Source: Catenulispora sp. GP43
GTDB taxonomy: Bacteria; Actinomycetota; Actinomycetes; Streptomycetales; Catenulisporaceae
Assembly: GCF_041260665.1 (NCBI RefSeq)
Contig: NZ_JBGCCT010000010.1
Coordinates: 62,001-126,000 of the forward strand
Length of the DNA stretch: 64,000 bases
Direction: 5' to 3'
Of this stretch, positions 32,968 through 41,827 are shown one piece after another; the first letter of the stretch is position 1, and every line of letters starts with the position of its first letter. The notes beneath the pieces were generated by a model. It was not told where the DNA came from. It worked only from the letters and a program-made list of their open reading frames with translations, and ran no database searches. The position numbers and the translations under genes were made by a program.

Positions 32968-34902
32968 TCAGTTCAGCTTGAACGAGGCGTCGTCGACCAG
33001 GAACGCCGTCTGCGCCACGCTTCCCGCCTCGTGCGAAACCAGCTTCACACCGACCGTGGAGCCGAAACCGAGCCCCTCGTTCACCCAGGGCGTCAGATCG
33101 ACGACCTGCTGCTGGTAGCCGTTGGTTCGGTCGAGGTTCGTCCAGGTCTTCACCACGCCGATCTCCTTCCGCGAGAACTGGTCCCACAGCTGGAGCTCCA
33201 GCGTGTCCTGCCCGGTGGCCGCCGGGTTGGCGCTGTCGACGTTCAACCAGAAGGAGAACGTGGCGCCGGTGGTGCCCGGCGTCGTCTCGACCCACTGCAC
33301 GATGGAGTCGTCCGCCGCGGTGTCCTGGCCCAGCCACGCATACCAGCTGCCGCTGTGCGCCTGGTGCAGGGTGGAAGGGGTGATGATGTTGTACGCCGAC
33401 GGGTTCCAGTTGGCGGTCATCGCGGTGCCGTCGACAGTCGCCGAGCCGTTCTCGAAGCCGCCGTCGAGCAGCTGCTCGATGCCGATGCAGCCGGTCTGGC
33501 CGTAGCCGTAGAAGCCCCACCAGAAGCTCACCGAGTCGGAGTTTCCGGCCACGTCCGCGGCGGTGAGGGTGACGTGCTGGTAGCCGGTGGCCTGGGTGGA
33601 GCCGGTGATCACGCCGGTCGCGGGGTCCTGGGACAGGCCGGCCGGCAGGCCTGAGGCCCGGTACGTGATCGGTGAGGAGGCGGTGTCGGTGGCGATCACC
33701 GGCAGCAGAACCGGCGATCCCGGTCTGGCGGTCTGGTCGCAGGGCGTTGACAGCAGCAGAGGCTTGTTGGTGTAGACGGGATCACTGCCCATGCACAGAT
33801 GGTCGTTGTTCGACCACGTGGTCTGCACCGGGAACGACCCGGTGGCCAGTTGCAGGTTGAACAGGCCGCCGTTGGTCCCCTCCGGGATCCAGGCGCACTT
33901 GTCGGCGTCCTCCTGGCCGGTCGGGTCGGTCCAGCCGCCGATAGCGTTGGTGTCGGTGAGCGTTTCGGCGTACTCGTGGCCGCCGATGATGCCGTAGCCG
34001 TCGAGGATGCCGCGCGGTCCCGGGTTGATCCAGTTCGTGCCGCAGTACTTGTTGTCCACCAGGTACGGCATCAGGGTGTAGGCGATGGTGCCGTACGTCG
34101 AACGCTCATAGGTGTGCCAGGCGCAGTAGCCCAGTTCCTGCCAGCTGTCCGGATCCGTGCCCTCCGGCGTGTTGATGACGTACTGCACGTTCCGGTTGGA
34201 CTCCGGCGTGGTGTTCCCGAAGTGCTGCGCGGCCGCCGCGACCTCCGTGGCGATCTGCGGCTCGTTCGCGGCGTGCGGCGAGGGCGCCGCGTTGTCGACC
34301 CACACGCCGGCCAGCGTCTGCCCGGGCTGCGGGTAGGCGACGTGCGAGGCGCCGGCCGGGCAGCTGGTCGCGTTGGCCGCGATGCCCTCGCAGTACTGGG
34401 TCAGCACCGCGCTCCAACCGTCGCCGTCCGTCCCCAGTCCCTTGAAGAAGTCCTGCTGGTACGGCGCGGCACTGACGGGGTCACCAGGCAGAGTGACGTC
34501 GCCGTTCGCCCCAGCCGCCGGACTTCCCCACTGCGAGCCCCAGTAGACGAGATAGACCCGCGGCGGCCCGGTCGTCACCCCGACCGAGTCCTGACCGCCG
34601 TGGTAGTACTCCTGGAAGTTGTAGTTGTTGGGCTCCACCGCACCGGGCTTGGGCGTCGGACCACCAGTGGCGGTGCGCACCGGGGCGTGTTGCGCGTCCG
34701 GCATGGAGTGCGGATGCACCGCATTGATCTGGACCCACTTGCCGTTCACATCGGTCCACCCCAAGGCGGCCGGATGCGGGTCGGGAGCCGGCGACGACGG
34801 ACCGGACGCGGCCCGCGCGGTACCCGCGCCAAGCGCGGCGACCGCCATGGCGAGCAGGGCCGCGGCAAGCCGGCTACGGCTGCCAATTCGACGTGATGAC
34901 AC
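32968..34902 (-). CDS. large secreted protein: HEYAE metallopeptidase-like domain, Ig domain, C-terminal sandwich
   Basis: A GTG at 34902 with AGAGGAA upstream gives 644 residues. After the signal peptide (SRLAAALLAMAVAALGAGTA) comes a domain with VYLVYWGSQWG and the motif GIIGGHEYAETLTDTNAIGG, resembling the His-Glu metal site of EXORDIUM-like or metallopeptidase-like secreted proteins. About residues 400-480 match a putative Ig domain (TPCDQTARPGSPVLL, YRASGLPAGLSQDPATGVIT). The rest is a jelly-roll (NVDSANPAATGQDTLELQLW). Proteolytic activity is inferred from the motif only. Confidence 0.85.
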   Translation of the reverse strand: MSSRRIGSRSRLAAALLAMAVAALGAGTARAASGPSSPAPDPHPAALGWTDVNGKWVQINAVHPHSMPDAQHAPVRTATGGPTPKPGAVEPNNYNFQEYYHGGQDSVGVTTGPPRVYLVYWGSQWGSPAAGANGDVTLPGDPVSAAPYQQDFFKGLGTDGDGWSAVLTQYCEGIAANATSCPAGASHVAYPQPGQTLAGVWVDNAAPSPHAANEPQIATEVAAAAQHFGNTTPESNRNVQYVINTPEGTDPDSWQELGYCAWHTYERSTYGTIAYTLMPYLVDNKYCGTNWINPGPRGILDGYGIIGGHEYAETLTDTNAIGGWTDPTGQEDADKCAWIPEGTNGGLFNLQLATGSFPVQTTWSNNDHLCMGSDPVYTNKPLLLSTPCDQTARPGSPVLLPVIATDTASSPITYRASGLPAGLSQDPATGVITGSTQATGYQHVTLTAADVAGNSDSVSFWWGFYGYGQTGCIGIEQLLDGGFENGSATVDGTAMTANWNPSAYNIITPSTLHQAHSGSWYAWLGQDTAADDSIVQWVETTPGTTGATFSFWLNVDSANPAATGQDTLELQLWDQFSRKEIGVVKTWTNLDRTNGYQQQVVDLTPWVNEGLGFGSTVGVKLVSHEAGSVAQTAFLVDDASFKLN

Positions 34903-34917
34903 ACGGGTTCCTCTCTG

Positions 34918-34986
34918 CAGGACACAGATCGCAGGACACAGATCTCAGGACACAGATCTCAGGACGCCGATCTCAGGAGACGATCG
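34918..34986. repeat. 14-bp tandem repeat, four to five copies
   Basis: CAGGACACAGATC(G/T) is repeated head to tail from 34918; copies one to three are nearly identical and four and five degenerate. It lies in the leader of the secreted Ig-domain gene, between its ribosome site and the integrase remnant. Confidence 0.85.
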
Positions 34987-35070
34987 AGAGTGGCGCAGTG
35001 CCATATCATATGGAACGTGTGACATTAAGCAAGAGCCCTGCGACCGGCCCGGGACAGCCTCGGCTCCGCA

Positions 35071-35166
35071 GTTAGTTCGGCGGTCTACGACTTCCGGCAC
35101 CCGGCCGTCACGACATCGCTGAACGCAGGCGTCGATATGAAGACGGTCGCAGAAGCGGGGGCGGCT
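35071..35166 (+). pseudogene. tyrosine recombinase (phage-type integrase) C-terminal remnant
   Basis: One frame reads SSAVYDFRHPAVTTSLNAGV then DMKTVAE, which matches the Arg-His segment of actinobacterial tyrosine integrases (YDLRHACVSTWLNAGVPxxxVAE). The catalytic Tyr box and everything 5' are missing. It marks a lost integrative element. Confidence 0.55.
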
Positions 35167-35297
35167 CCGGGGAGCAGCGGCGGAGGCAGAAGGCCATCAT
35201 CGCCGCGTGCTCCCCACACAGGCGAAGCTTGGGTCGGCGCAGGGCTACCCCCTAGGCGAACACGGCTCCGTGTTCACGTGCGGGTGGACGTCGAGGC

Positions 35298-35337
35298 GCC
35301 GCCCTGCGCCGTCTCTTCGGTGGCGGCGCAGGGCGGC
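35298..35337. terminator. hairpin terminator of the haloperoxidase-like gene
   Basis: A perfect 14-bp stem (35298-35311 with 35324-35337, GCCGCCCTGCGCCG type) and 12-nt loop lie 15 bp beyond the minus-strand stop at 35352. Confidence 0.72.
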
Positions 35338-35351
35338 ATCCGGGCTGCTGA

Positions 35352-36176
35352 TCAGCTCTGGATGAAGGCGAGCAGATCAGCGTTGATGGTCTCGGCCTGC
35401 GTGGTCGGCATGCCGTGCGGGAAACCCTTGTACGTCTTCAGCGTCCCGCTCTTGAGCAGCGCGGCCGACAGCGGCGCCGAGTCCGCATAGGGCACGATCT
35501 GGTCGTCGTCGCCGTGCATCACCAGGACCGGGACCGTGATCTTCTTGAGGTCCTCGGTGAAGTCGGTCTGCGAAAACGCGACGATGCCGTCGTAGTGCGC
35601 CTTCGCGCCACCCATCATGCCTTGGCGCCACCAGTTGTCGATGATCGCCTGATCCGGCTCGACGCCGTCCCGGTTGAAGCCGTAGAACGGCTCGGACGCC
35701 AGCCAGCGGTAGAACGTCGACCGGTGCTGCGCGGTCTGTTCCTGGAACCCGTCGAAAACGCTCTTGGGCAGGCCTCCCGGGTTCGCCTCGGTCTGCAGCA
35801 TCAGCGGCGGAACGGAGCTGATCAGCACACCCTTGGCCACCCGTGCCTCGCCGTGCCTGGCGATGTAGTGCGCCACCTCGCCGCCGCCGGTCGAGTGCCC
35901 GACGTGCACCGCCTCGCGCAGGTCGAGGTGTGCGGTCAGGGCGGCCAGATCGTCCGCGTAGTGGTCCATGTCGTGGCCGTCGGCGACCTGCGCGGACCGG
36001 CCGTGCCCGCGCCGGTCGTGGGCGATGACGCGGTAGCCGTGCCCCAGGAAGAACATCATCTGGGCGTCCCAGTCGTCGGACGACAGCGGCCAGCCGTGGC
36101 TGAACACGATCGGCTTTCCCGAGCCCCAGTCCTTGTAGAAGATCTCGACGCCGTCGGTGGTGCTGATCGTAGGCAT
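35352..36176 (-). CDS. alpha/beta hydrolase, cofactor-free haloperoxidase/arylesterase type
   Basis: The 274-residue protein has the typical start [31 protein letters not shown], nucleophile elbow [18 protein letters not shown], Asp in [13 protein letters not shown] and His in [11 protein letters not shown]. This matches non-heme chloroperoxidase (perhydrolase/esterase) proteins of normal length. It acts on small esters; perhydrolysis is a family side activity. AGGA lies 6 bp before the ATG. Confidence 0.93.
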   Translation of the reverse strand: MPTISTTDGVEIFYKDWGSGKPIVFSHGWPLSSDDWDAQMMFFLGHGYRVIAHDRRGHGRSAQVADGHDMDHYADDLAALTAHLDLREAVHVGHSTGGGEVAHYIARHGEARVAKGVLISSVPPLMLQTEANPGGLPKSVFDGFQEQTAQHRSTFYRWLASEPFYGFNRDGVEPDQAIIDNWWRQGMMGGAKAHYDGIVAFSQTDFTEDLKKITVPVLVMHGDDDQIVPYADSAPLSAALLKSGTLKTYKGFPHGMPTTQAETINADLLAFIQS

Positions 36177-36326
36177 TCCGGTCCTCCGCGGATTCCGCGC
36201 GGCGAGCGCCGCGACCCCACCCAGTCAACCCCGGTCTCGGTCGGGCGGCGAGCCGGGCGACACGGGAGTCCCTTCACCTGTTCAGGTGAAGGCCTGGTCA
36301 CACCGGCAGGAGTATCCTTTGCAGAC

Positions 36327-36554
36327 GTGATCATCACTGATGGCGAGCTGGTCCGGAAGAACGCCGCGTTCGCCGCCACGGGTGCTCACATCGGTCTCTC
36401 CTTCCCCACCAACGACATCCTGCGGGTACTCGGTTGCGTGGACTCCCGCGCCATCGCCCGGCACACCCTGCCGCCGAGCATTCGCGTGTCCGGTGTGGTC
36501 TACGACGTGCACACTGGTCTCATCGAGTTCGTCGACCGCGCCCCCGAGGAGTAG
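36327..36554 (+). pseudogene. beta-carbonic anhydrase remnant with internal deletion
   Basis: The 75-codon frame begins as a short beta-carbonic anhydrase (ITDGELVRKNAAFAATGAHI) up to the zinc-site motif RVLGCVDSR (normally C-x-D-x-R). It then jumps to the C-terminal strand LPPSIRVSGVVYDVHTGLIE. The central part with the remaining zinc ligands (His and Cys) is deleted. The reading frame is preserved through the junction, so a mini-protein could still be made, but not an active anhydrase. Confidence 0.68.
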
Positions 36555-36564
36555 CGACTTGTGT

Positions 36565-37611
36565 ATGGACTCGGGCGGTCCGCAGACCGTGGCGGCCGCG
36601 ATGCCGCACACGGTCACCGGCGGCGCCGTCGACCCGATCGATCTGGCGCCGGTCGACGAGGTGGTGATCACCACGCTGGTCGACAACGTCTACGACGCAC
36701 TGCTGCCCGGGGAAGACGGGATCGCCCGGGCGCCGTTCCAGGCCGGAACCGCCCAGGCACCGCAGTTCGAATCGGGCGCCACCCGGGTCGGGCTCATGGC
36801 CGAGCACGGTTTCTCCGCGCTGGTCACCGTCCGCCGCGGCGACACGACGACATCCGTGCTCTTCGACACCGGCCTGTCCCCGGACGCCATGGTCACCAAC
36901 GCCGACCGGCTCGGCCTGGACCCACTCGCCGTCCACGCCGTCGTGCTCAGCCACGGACACTTCGACCACGCCGGCGGCCTGGCCGGGCTCGCTGCCCGCC
37001 GGGGAACCAGAGCCCTGCCGATGGTGGTCCACCCGCAGGTCTGGACCCGCCGCCGCCTCACCGCACCCGGCGCCGACTTCGACCTGCCGACGCTGAGCAA
37101 ACGGGCCCTGACCGGCGAGGGCTTCGAAGTGATCGAACGCCGCCAGCCATCCCTGCTCGTCGACGGCTCCATCCTCATCACCGGAGAAGTCGACCGCACC
37201 ACCGCCTTCGAACACGGCATGCCCCCGGCCCACCAGCGCTGGACCGGCACCGAGTGGGAACCCGACCCCCTCGTCATCGACGACCAAGCCCTCATCATCA
37301 ACGTACGGGGAAAGGGACTGGTCGTCGTGACCGGCTGCGGCCACGCGGGCGCCGTGAACATCATCCGCCACGCCCAACGACTCACCGGCGTACCCCGACT
37401 CCACGCACTGCTCGGCGGCCTACACCTCGGCGGCGCCTATTTCGCCCCGAGCATCGCCCCCACCGTCCAGGCACTCACCGAACTGGCACCCGACCTGCTG
37501 GTACCCGGACACTGCACCGGCTGGCAGGCACAGCACGCCCTCGCTGCTGCCCTGTCCGACAGCTGGGTCCAGGGCAGCAGCGGCACCCGCTACAAGCTCC
37601 TCGCCGCCTGA
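36565..37611 (+). CDS. MBL-fold metallo-hydrolase, DHPR-synthase-like type
   Basis: The ATG at 36565 gives 348 residues. The metal motif is LSHGHFDHAGGLAGL, with later ligands in VVTGCGHAGAVNIIRHAQ and LVPGHCTGW. The GHxxH-type arrangement with a C-terminal TGCGHAG matches the group containing 7,8-dihydropterin-linked synthases and archaeal MBL proteins. It starts 10 bp after the carbonic anhydrase remnant. Its substrate is unknown. Confidence 0.88.
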   Translation: MDSGGPQTVAAAMPHTVTGGAVDPIDLAPVDEVVITTLVDNVYDALLPGEDGIARAPFQAGTAQAPQFESGATRVGLMAEHGFSALVTVRRGDTTTSVLFDTGLSPDAMVTNADRLGLDPLAVHAVVLSHGHFDHAGGLAGLAARRGTRALPMVVHPQVWTRRRLTAPGADFDLPTLSKRALTGEGFEVIERRQPSLLVDGSILITGEVDRTTAFEHGMPPAHQRWTGTEWEPDPLVIDDQALIINVRGKGLVVVTGCGHAGAVNIIRHAQRLTGVPRLHALLGGLHLGGAYFAPSIAPTVQALTELAPDLLVPGHCTGWQAQHALAAALSDSWVQGSSGTRYKLLAA

Positions 37612-37639
37612 CCCGCACGCGAGTCGAGCCCTGGTGCTC

Positions 37640-38104
37640 GGCGGGCAACCCAAGCGTGTGGCCCGATCCGCGACGCCGGCAGCTGCTGCAGACGTCGCGG
37701 TGTCGCGCTGCGCACCGCGGCCCGGGGCGCGACCGTCAGGCGTGTCCAGGTCGAACTCCTGGACTATCGCGACCTGCACGGCGAGTACGACGCCGTGCTC
37801 AGCGTGGAGATGATCGAGGCCGTCGGACGCGAACACCGGCCCGAGTACTTCCAGACACTGGCGCGGCTGCTGGTTCCCGGCGGGCGGGTCGGGCTGCAGG
37901 CGATCACGATGCCCCACGACCGCATGCTGGCGACCGCCGGCACCCAGACCCGGATCACCAAGTACATCTTCCCCGGCGGCCCACATCGCCTTCGGCCCCC
38001 ACTATGCCCAGACCCTGCGGCTGTGGCGGGAGCGGTTCCTCGGCAACGCCGGGCGGATCGGCGACCTCGGCTTCGACCAGACCTTCCGGCGGCCATTGAG
38101 GGTT
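37640..38104 (+). pseudogene. cyclopropane-fatty-acid synthase (SAM methyltransferase) remnant
   Basis: Across two frames the strand encodes VELLDYRDLHGEYDAVLSVE, MIEAVGREHRPEYFQTLARL, LLVPGGRVGLQAITMPHDRM and YIFPGG. After a frame change it reads FGPHYAQTLRLWRERFLGNA and LGFDQTFRR. These are the middle and C-terminal parts of CFA-type synthases. The N-terminal substrate and SAM-binding part and a stretch between the two segments are lost. Confidence 0.8.
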
Positions 38105-38124
38105 GAGGCTTGTCGGCGCTCAGC

Positions 38125-38553
38125 TCACAACGTCTCCAGGACCGCTTGCAGCGACGTCTGCACCTCGTCGGCCAGTTTCTCGAACCGGCCGTGCAGGAAC
38201 GGCCCAGCCACGCGGAGCAGACCGTTGAACTGGATCTCCGCGTTGTAGGTGATCGTGGTCGCGGCGCCGTCCGCGGCGAACCGCAGGTCGTCGGTCGCGG
38301 TGGCCTGCTTGTTGCGGCCGACGAAGACCAGCCGGGCGGGCTCCAGCCGTTCCAGGCGGTAGTCCAGTTCGCTGGTGCGGCCGTTGAAGCTCGACACGTT
38401 GCGCCAGGTGGCACCGACGTCGACAGGACCCTGATTCGTGCGCTCACAGCTGATCGTGCCGGGATCCCAGTACACGGTGTTGCCGAAGTCCGCCAGGTAG
38501 GCGACCACGGCGGTCTGGGGGCGGTTCACGCTGACCGTGCGTTGGACTTTCAT
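38125..38553 (-). CDS. SRPBCC family protein
   Basis: The ATG at 38553 follows AAGGGAG. The 142-residue protein has the pattern VQRTVSVNRPQTAVVAYLAD, VDVGATWRNVSSFNGRTSEL and RLEPARLVFVGRNKQ, with a C-terminal helix (FEKLADEVQTSLQAVL). This is the polyketide-cyclase/START-like lipid or small-molecule binding fold. Its stop is 20 bp from the CFA remnant, which is convergent. Confidence 0.85.
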   Translation of the reverse strand: MKVQRTVSVNRPQTAVVAYLADFGNTVYWDPGTISCERTNQGPVDVGATWRNVSSFNGRTSELDYRLERLEPARLVFVGRNKQATATDDLRFAADGAATTITYNAEIQFNGLLRVAGPFLHGRFEKLADEVQTSLQAVLETL

Positions 38554-38629
38554 ATGGCTCCCTTCTACGGCGTTGGACCTCGCCGATGGGGATTCGGAGA
38601 CGGAGACGTCGGCGCCTTGGTCCACGACC

Positions 38630-39862
38630 TCAGTCCTTCGAGCTGTCGCCGTCCCGGCTGCCCTCGGCTTCCGGCACCTTCTCCCGGTCGCTGGGGATCA
38701 GCCTGATCCCGCGGGCCAGCAAGTCGCGGCCGGTGGCCTGCAGGAGCTCGGCGGCGATCGGGCGGACCACGGTCACGTCCGTGACGTCCAGGTCCACCGC
38801 CGTGAGGGGGAAGGTGGCGGCCATTTCCTGCAGGTGGCGCCCGATGCCCTCGGCGGCCACGAAGTCCAGCTCGCCACGCAACGCGAGAATGAGCCGATCT
38901 TCCTCCACTGAGGAAGCCGATACCGGCGACCGGTGCACGCCGGGCGGCGTGAACATGTGCAGGCCCAGGCGCTCGGACGTCTCCTGCAGCGCCGCCATAC
39001 CCCGCACGCTGTTGCCCCGCGCGTCCAACGGCGGGCTGAAGACGCCCAGGCCCAGCTCGCCGGGCAGGACCGCGGCGATACCGCCCCCGACGCCGCTCTT
39101 GGCCGGCAGTCCGACCCGGACCATCCACTCCCCGCTGTTGTCGTACATCCCGCAGGTCGCCATGACGGACAGCGTCGTGCGGACCGCGGCCTCATCCACC
39201 ACCGGCTTGCGGGTGACCGGGTTGACGCCCATGTTGGCCAGTGTCGCCGCCATGATGGCGACATCGGTCGCGGTCACCCGCAGCGCGCACTGCCGGAAGT
39301 AGATGTCGGTCGCCTCCTGGGCCGACCGGCCCAGAACGCCTTGGGACAGGGTCAGATAGCCGAGGGCCCGGTTGCGATCTCCGGTCTCCGCCTCCGAGAG
39401 GTACACCTGCTCGTCCACCTCCAAGGTCCGGCCCGCGAACGCGGACAGGCCCTCACGGATCCTGGTGAAGCTCTCCTCAGGAGTACCGGCGATCAGCGAG
39501 GTGGCGACGATCGCCCCGGCGTTGATCAGCGCGTTCGCCGGGCGACCGGTCCCCGGCTCCAGACTGATCGCGTTGAACGGCTCCCCGCTCGGCTCGAACC
39601 CGATGTGGCGCGAGACCTCGTCCAAGCCGAGGTCGGCCAGGACGAGCGCGTAGACGAAGGGCTTGGAGACGGACTGGATCGTAAAGCTCTGCTCGACGTC
39701 GCCGGCCTCATAGACGTGGCCGTGGACGCTGACCATGCTCATGGCGAACGCCTCGGCGTTCGCCACGGCCAGCTCGGGAATGTAGTCGGCGACCCGCCCC
39801 TGCGGCGGATCGGCGGCATGCCGGCCAAGCAGCCTGACCAGCGCCGAGGTCACGGGGTCCAC
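38630..39862 (-). CDS. glsA: glutaminase A fused to a C-terminal STAS domain
   Basis: The GTG at 39862 is chosen because GGAGG sits 5 bp upstream. Residues 1-290 are a serine-dependent glutaminase: QSVSKPFVYALVLAD with Ser-x-x-Lys, GRPANALINAGAIVATSLI, CGMYDNSGEWMVRVGLPAKS, VGGGIAAVLPGELGLGVFSP. A STAS domain (about 325-400) follows: EEDRLILALRGELDFVAAEG, AVDLDVTDVTVVRPIAAELL. It converts glutamine to glutamate and ammonia; the STAS part may regulate or localise it. This fusion is known in bacteria. Confidence 0.93.
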   Translation of the reverse strand: MDPVTSALVRLLGRHAADPPQGRVADYIPELAVANAEAFAMSMVSVHGHVYEAGDVEQSFTIQSVSKPFVYALVLADLGLDEVSRHIGFEPSGEPFNAISLEPGTGRPANALINAGAIVATSLIAGTPEESFTRIREGLSAFAGRTLEVDEQVYLSEAETGDRNRALGYLTLSQGVLGRSAQEATDIYFRQCALRVTATDVAIMAATLANMGVNPVTRKPVVDEAAVRTTLSVMATCGMYDNSGEWMVRVGLPAKSGVGGGIAAVLPGELGLGVFSPPLDARGNSVRGMAALQETSERLGLHMFTPPGVHRSPVSASSVEEDRLILALRGELDFVAAEGIGRHLQEMAATFPLTAVDLDVTDVTVVRPIAAELLQATGRDLLARGIRLIPSDREKVPEAEGSRDGDSSKD

Positions 39863-40033
39863 GGGCGCCTCCGGTCTCGATCGGTACCGCAGCCTGACTC
39901 CCCGCCAGGCTACAAAGGCCACTAAGGCGGCCGATCGCAGAGAGCCCGCCGGATGGGCCGCCCGGGTGAACGATTCGGCCTCATCCCCCTACGGACTCCT
40001 GACAAAGTGGGCTGTCTGATTTCGGCCTGCCGT

Positions 40034-40225
40034 TCAGAGGGGGTAGGCCACACCGGTCAACCGCTCGGATTCATGCCACAGGCGCTGCTGCGCCCCGCTG
40101 TCGCGGGCGCTGTCAATGGTCCCGACCTGCACCGGGTATCCCTTCGCCTCGAGCCTTCCACCGGGGCCGTAGTAGCTTCCGCCCGGGGCCGTCGGATCAG
40201 TGGCGGCCCCGGAGCTGCTCAGCCG
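40034..40225 (-). pseudogene. short-chain dehydrogenase 3'-end remnant
   Basis: The minus strand reads ATDPTAPGGSYYGPGG, then AKGYPVQ and ARDSGAQQRLWHESERLTGV before a stop at 40034. This matches the C-terminus of retinol-dehydrogenase-like SDRs (GGxYYGPxG ... LWxxSExLTGV). No Rossmann part precedes it; upstream sequence is the ABC permease region. It is the main content of the 380-bp gap between the glutaminase and the ABC genes. Confidence 0.75.
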
Positions 40226-40244
40226 GGTGCGGAGGCCGGAGTCC

Positions 40245-41030
40245 TCACACGTCCCGCCGGTCGGTCACGAACACCGCCGCCCCGAGGCCGACGACCGTCC
40301 AGGCGGCGAGCGCGAGGGCTGAGGCCGCGACGGACGGCGGGAGCGTCTGCGACGGCGGGCCGAAGCCGTGGTCGGCCAGGGTCTGCCACGCGGTCACAGG
40401 AAAAGCGTTGACCAGGTGCGCGGCCCACGGGGCCGTGGGGTTGCCGAGGATCTGCGGCAGCATGGTGAGCAGGGCGAGCGTGCCGCCGACGCTGCCCCCG
40501 ACGTGCCGGATCACGGCCCCCACACCCAGCCCGACCAATCCCGCGACCGGGAAGATCAGGGCACTGGCGGTGACGGCACGGAACGCCCCCGCGTGCCCGA
40601 TCGACACACCCACGTGCACGCTGCGCAGCTCCGCCTGGCTGACGGCGAACGCGGCGACAGCGGAGACGATCCCCGTGACCAGCAGCGTCACCGTCACGAC
40701 CGTCGCCTTGGCCAACACCATCGTCCGACGGTCCGGCGCCGCGGCGAACGTGGTGCGAATCAGGCCGCTGGTGTGCTCGCCGGCCAGGCCCAGCGCCCCG
40801 AAGACCGCCGCGACCGCCAGCAGCAGCTGCCAGGTGTCCTGGTCGAAGGCCTTCGCCATCGGGTCGATGCGCGGCCAGATACTCGGATCGTTCGGCACGT
40901 TGGTGCCCGCGTTCCACGCCGAGGCGACCGCGATGGCGACCATCGCCCCGAGCAGGAGCGGGGTCGAGCGCAGCGAGAACAGCTTCAGCCGTTCGGCGGC
41001 GACGAAGCGTCGGTATCGCAGCATGTTCAT
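40245..41030 (-). CDS. ABC-2 type exporter permease
   Basis: The ATG at 41030 follows GGAGGG and overlaps the stop of the preceding permease by 4 bp. The 261-residue protein has the ABC-2 style start RRFVAAERLKLFSLRSTPLL and about six membrane helices (LLLGAMVAIAVASAW; LLLAVAAVFGALGLA; VTVTLLVTGIVSAVAAFA). The cytosolic loop SGLIRTTFAAAPDRRTM follows the first pairs. It forms a heteromeric exporter with the adjacent permease and ATPase; the cargo is unknown. Confidence 0.9.
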   Translation of the reverse strand: MNMLRYRRFVAAERLKLFSLRSTPLLLGAMVAIAVASAWNAGTNVPNDPSIWPRIDPMAKAFDQDTWQLLLAVAAVFGALGLAGEHTSGLIRTTFAAAPDRRTMVLAKATVVTVTLLVTGIVSAVAAFAVSQAELRSVHVGVSIGHAGAFRAVTASALIFPVAGLVGLGVGAVIRHVGGSVGGTLALLTMLPQILGNPTAPWAAHLVNAFPVTAWQTLADHGFGPPSQTLPPSVAASALALAAWTVVGLGAAVFVTDRRDV

Positions 41031-41827
41031 ACGTCCCTCCGGCGCATGACCACGACGGCCGCGCACATCGTGAGCAGCGGCCAGAGCGCGAACACCGTCC
41101 ACGCGTGCGCCGGCGACGGCAGATCGGTGAACACCGTCGGCTGGAGCCCATCGGTCTGGCTCAGCCGCGACCAGGCATAGGCGACGAGCGACTGGCTGAT
41201 GTCCGAACTCCCTCCGCCGCCCATCGAGTGGAACACGAGCGGCAGGAACATGAGCACGACGAAGACCGTCACGATCGACGCCGCGACGTGTCGGATCAGC
41301 GCCCCGATCGCCACGCCGACCGCCGCGGACACCCCGAGCACCAGGCCCGAGCTGAGGATCGCGGTCCCCACACCTTGGTCGGACAGCTTCAGGTGGAAAC
41401 CGCGGCCGGCCATCGACGACTGCGCGACGTGATAACCGATCAGGGCTTGGAGCCAGCCGAGCATTGCCATGACGGCGGAGACGACCACGGCCTTGGCCAG
41501 CAGCACCCGACCACGGGCCGGGACGGCCGTCAGCGTGGTACGGATCTGTCCGCTGGCGTGTTCTCCGGCCACGGTGAGCGCGCCGACCGTGCCGGCCCAC
41601 GCCATCAACAGCAGCCACAACGGCAGGTTGAAAGCGGCGTGATAGACGCCGAAAGTCTGCTGCATGCTCTTCGGGAACTTGGGAAACGCTGCGTAGTCGA
41701 TCTGCCCGGTGTGCCAGGAGTTGTATACGGCCCCTGCCATGCCCAATCCCAACACCAGCGCTGTGGACCGCAGCGACCAGAACTTCACCCACTCGGCGGC
41801 GACGAGCCGCGGAAAGCGGGCCCTCAC
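41027..41827 (-). CDS. ABC-2 type exporter permease (paralogue)
   Basis: A GTG at 41827 overlaps the ATPase stop as GTGA. The 266-residue protein parallels the next permease (RLVAAEWVKFWSLRSTALVL; HASGQIRTTLTAVPARGRVL) and has six hydrophobic segments ending PLLTMCAAVVVMRRRDV. Both permeases end in (D)RRDV, so they arose by duplication. With the ATPase it makes an ABC exporter of the bacteriocin or antibiotic-efflux type. Confidence 0.9.
   Translation of the reverse strand: MRARFPRLVAAEWVKFWSLRSTALVLGLGMAGAVYNSWHTGQIDYAAFPKFPKSMQQTFGVYHAAFNLPLWLLLMAWAGTVGALTVAGEHASGQIRTTLTAVPARGRVLLAKAVVVSAVMAMLGWLQALIGYHVAQSSMAGRGFHLKLSDQGVGTAILSSGLVLGVSAAVGVAIGALIRHVAASIVTVFVVLMFLPLVFHSMGGGGSSDISQSLVAYAWSRLSQTDGLQPTVFTDLPSPAHAWTVFALWPLLTMCAAVVVMRRRDV

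Noticed and set aside
34918-34986. CRISPR-like array
   Set aside because: The 14-bp repeats are directly adjacent with no spacers and no cas genes nearby.
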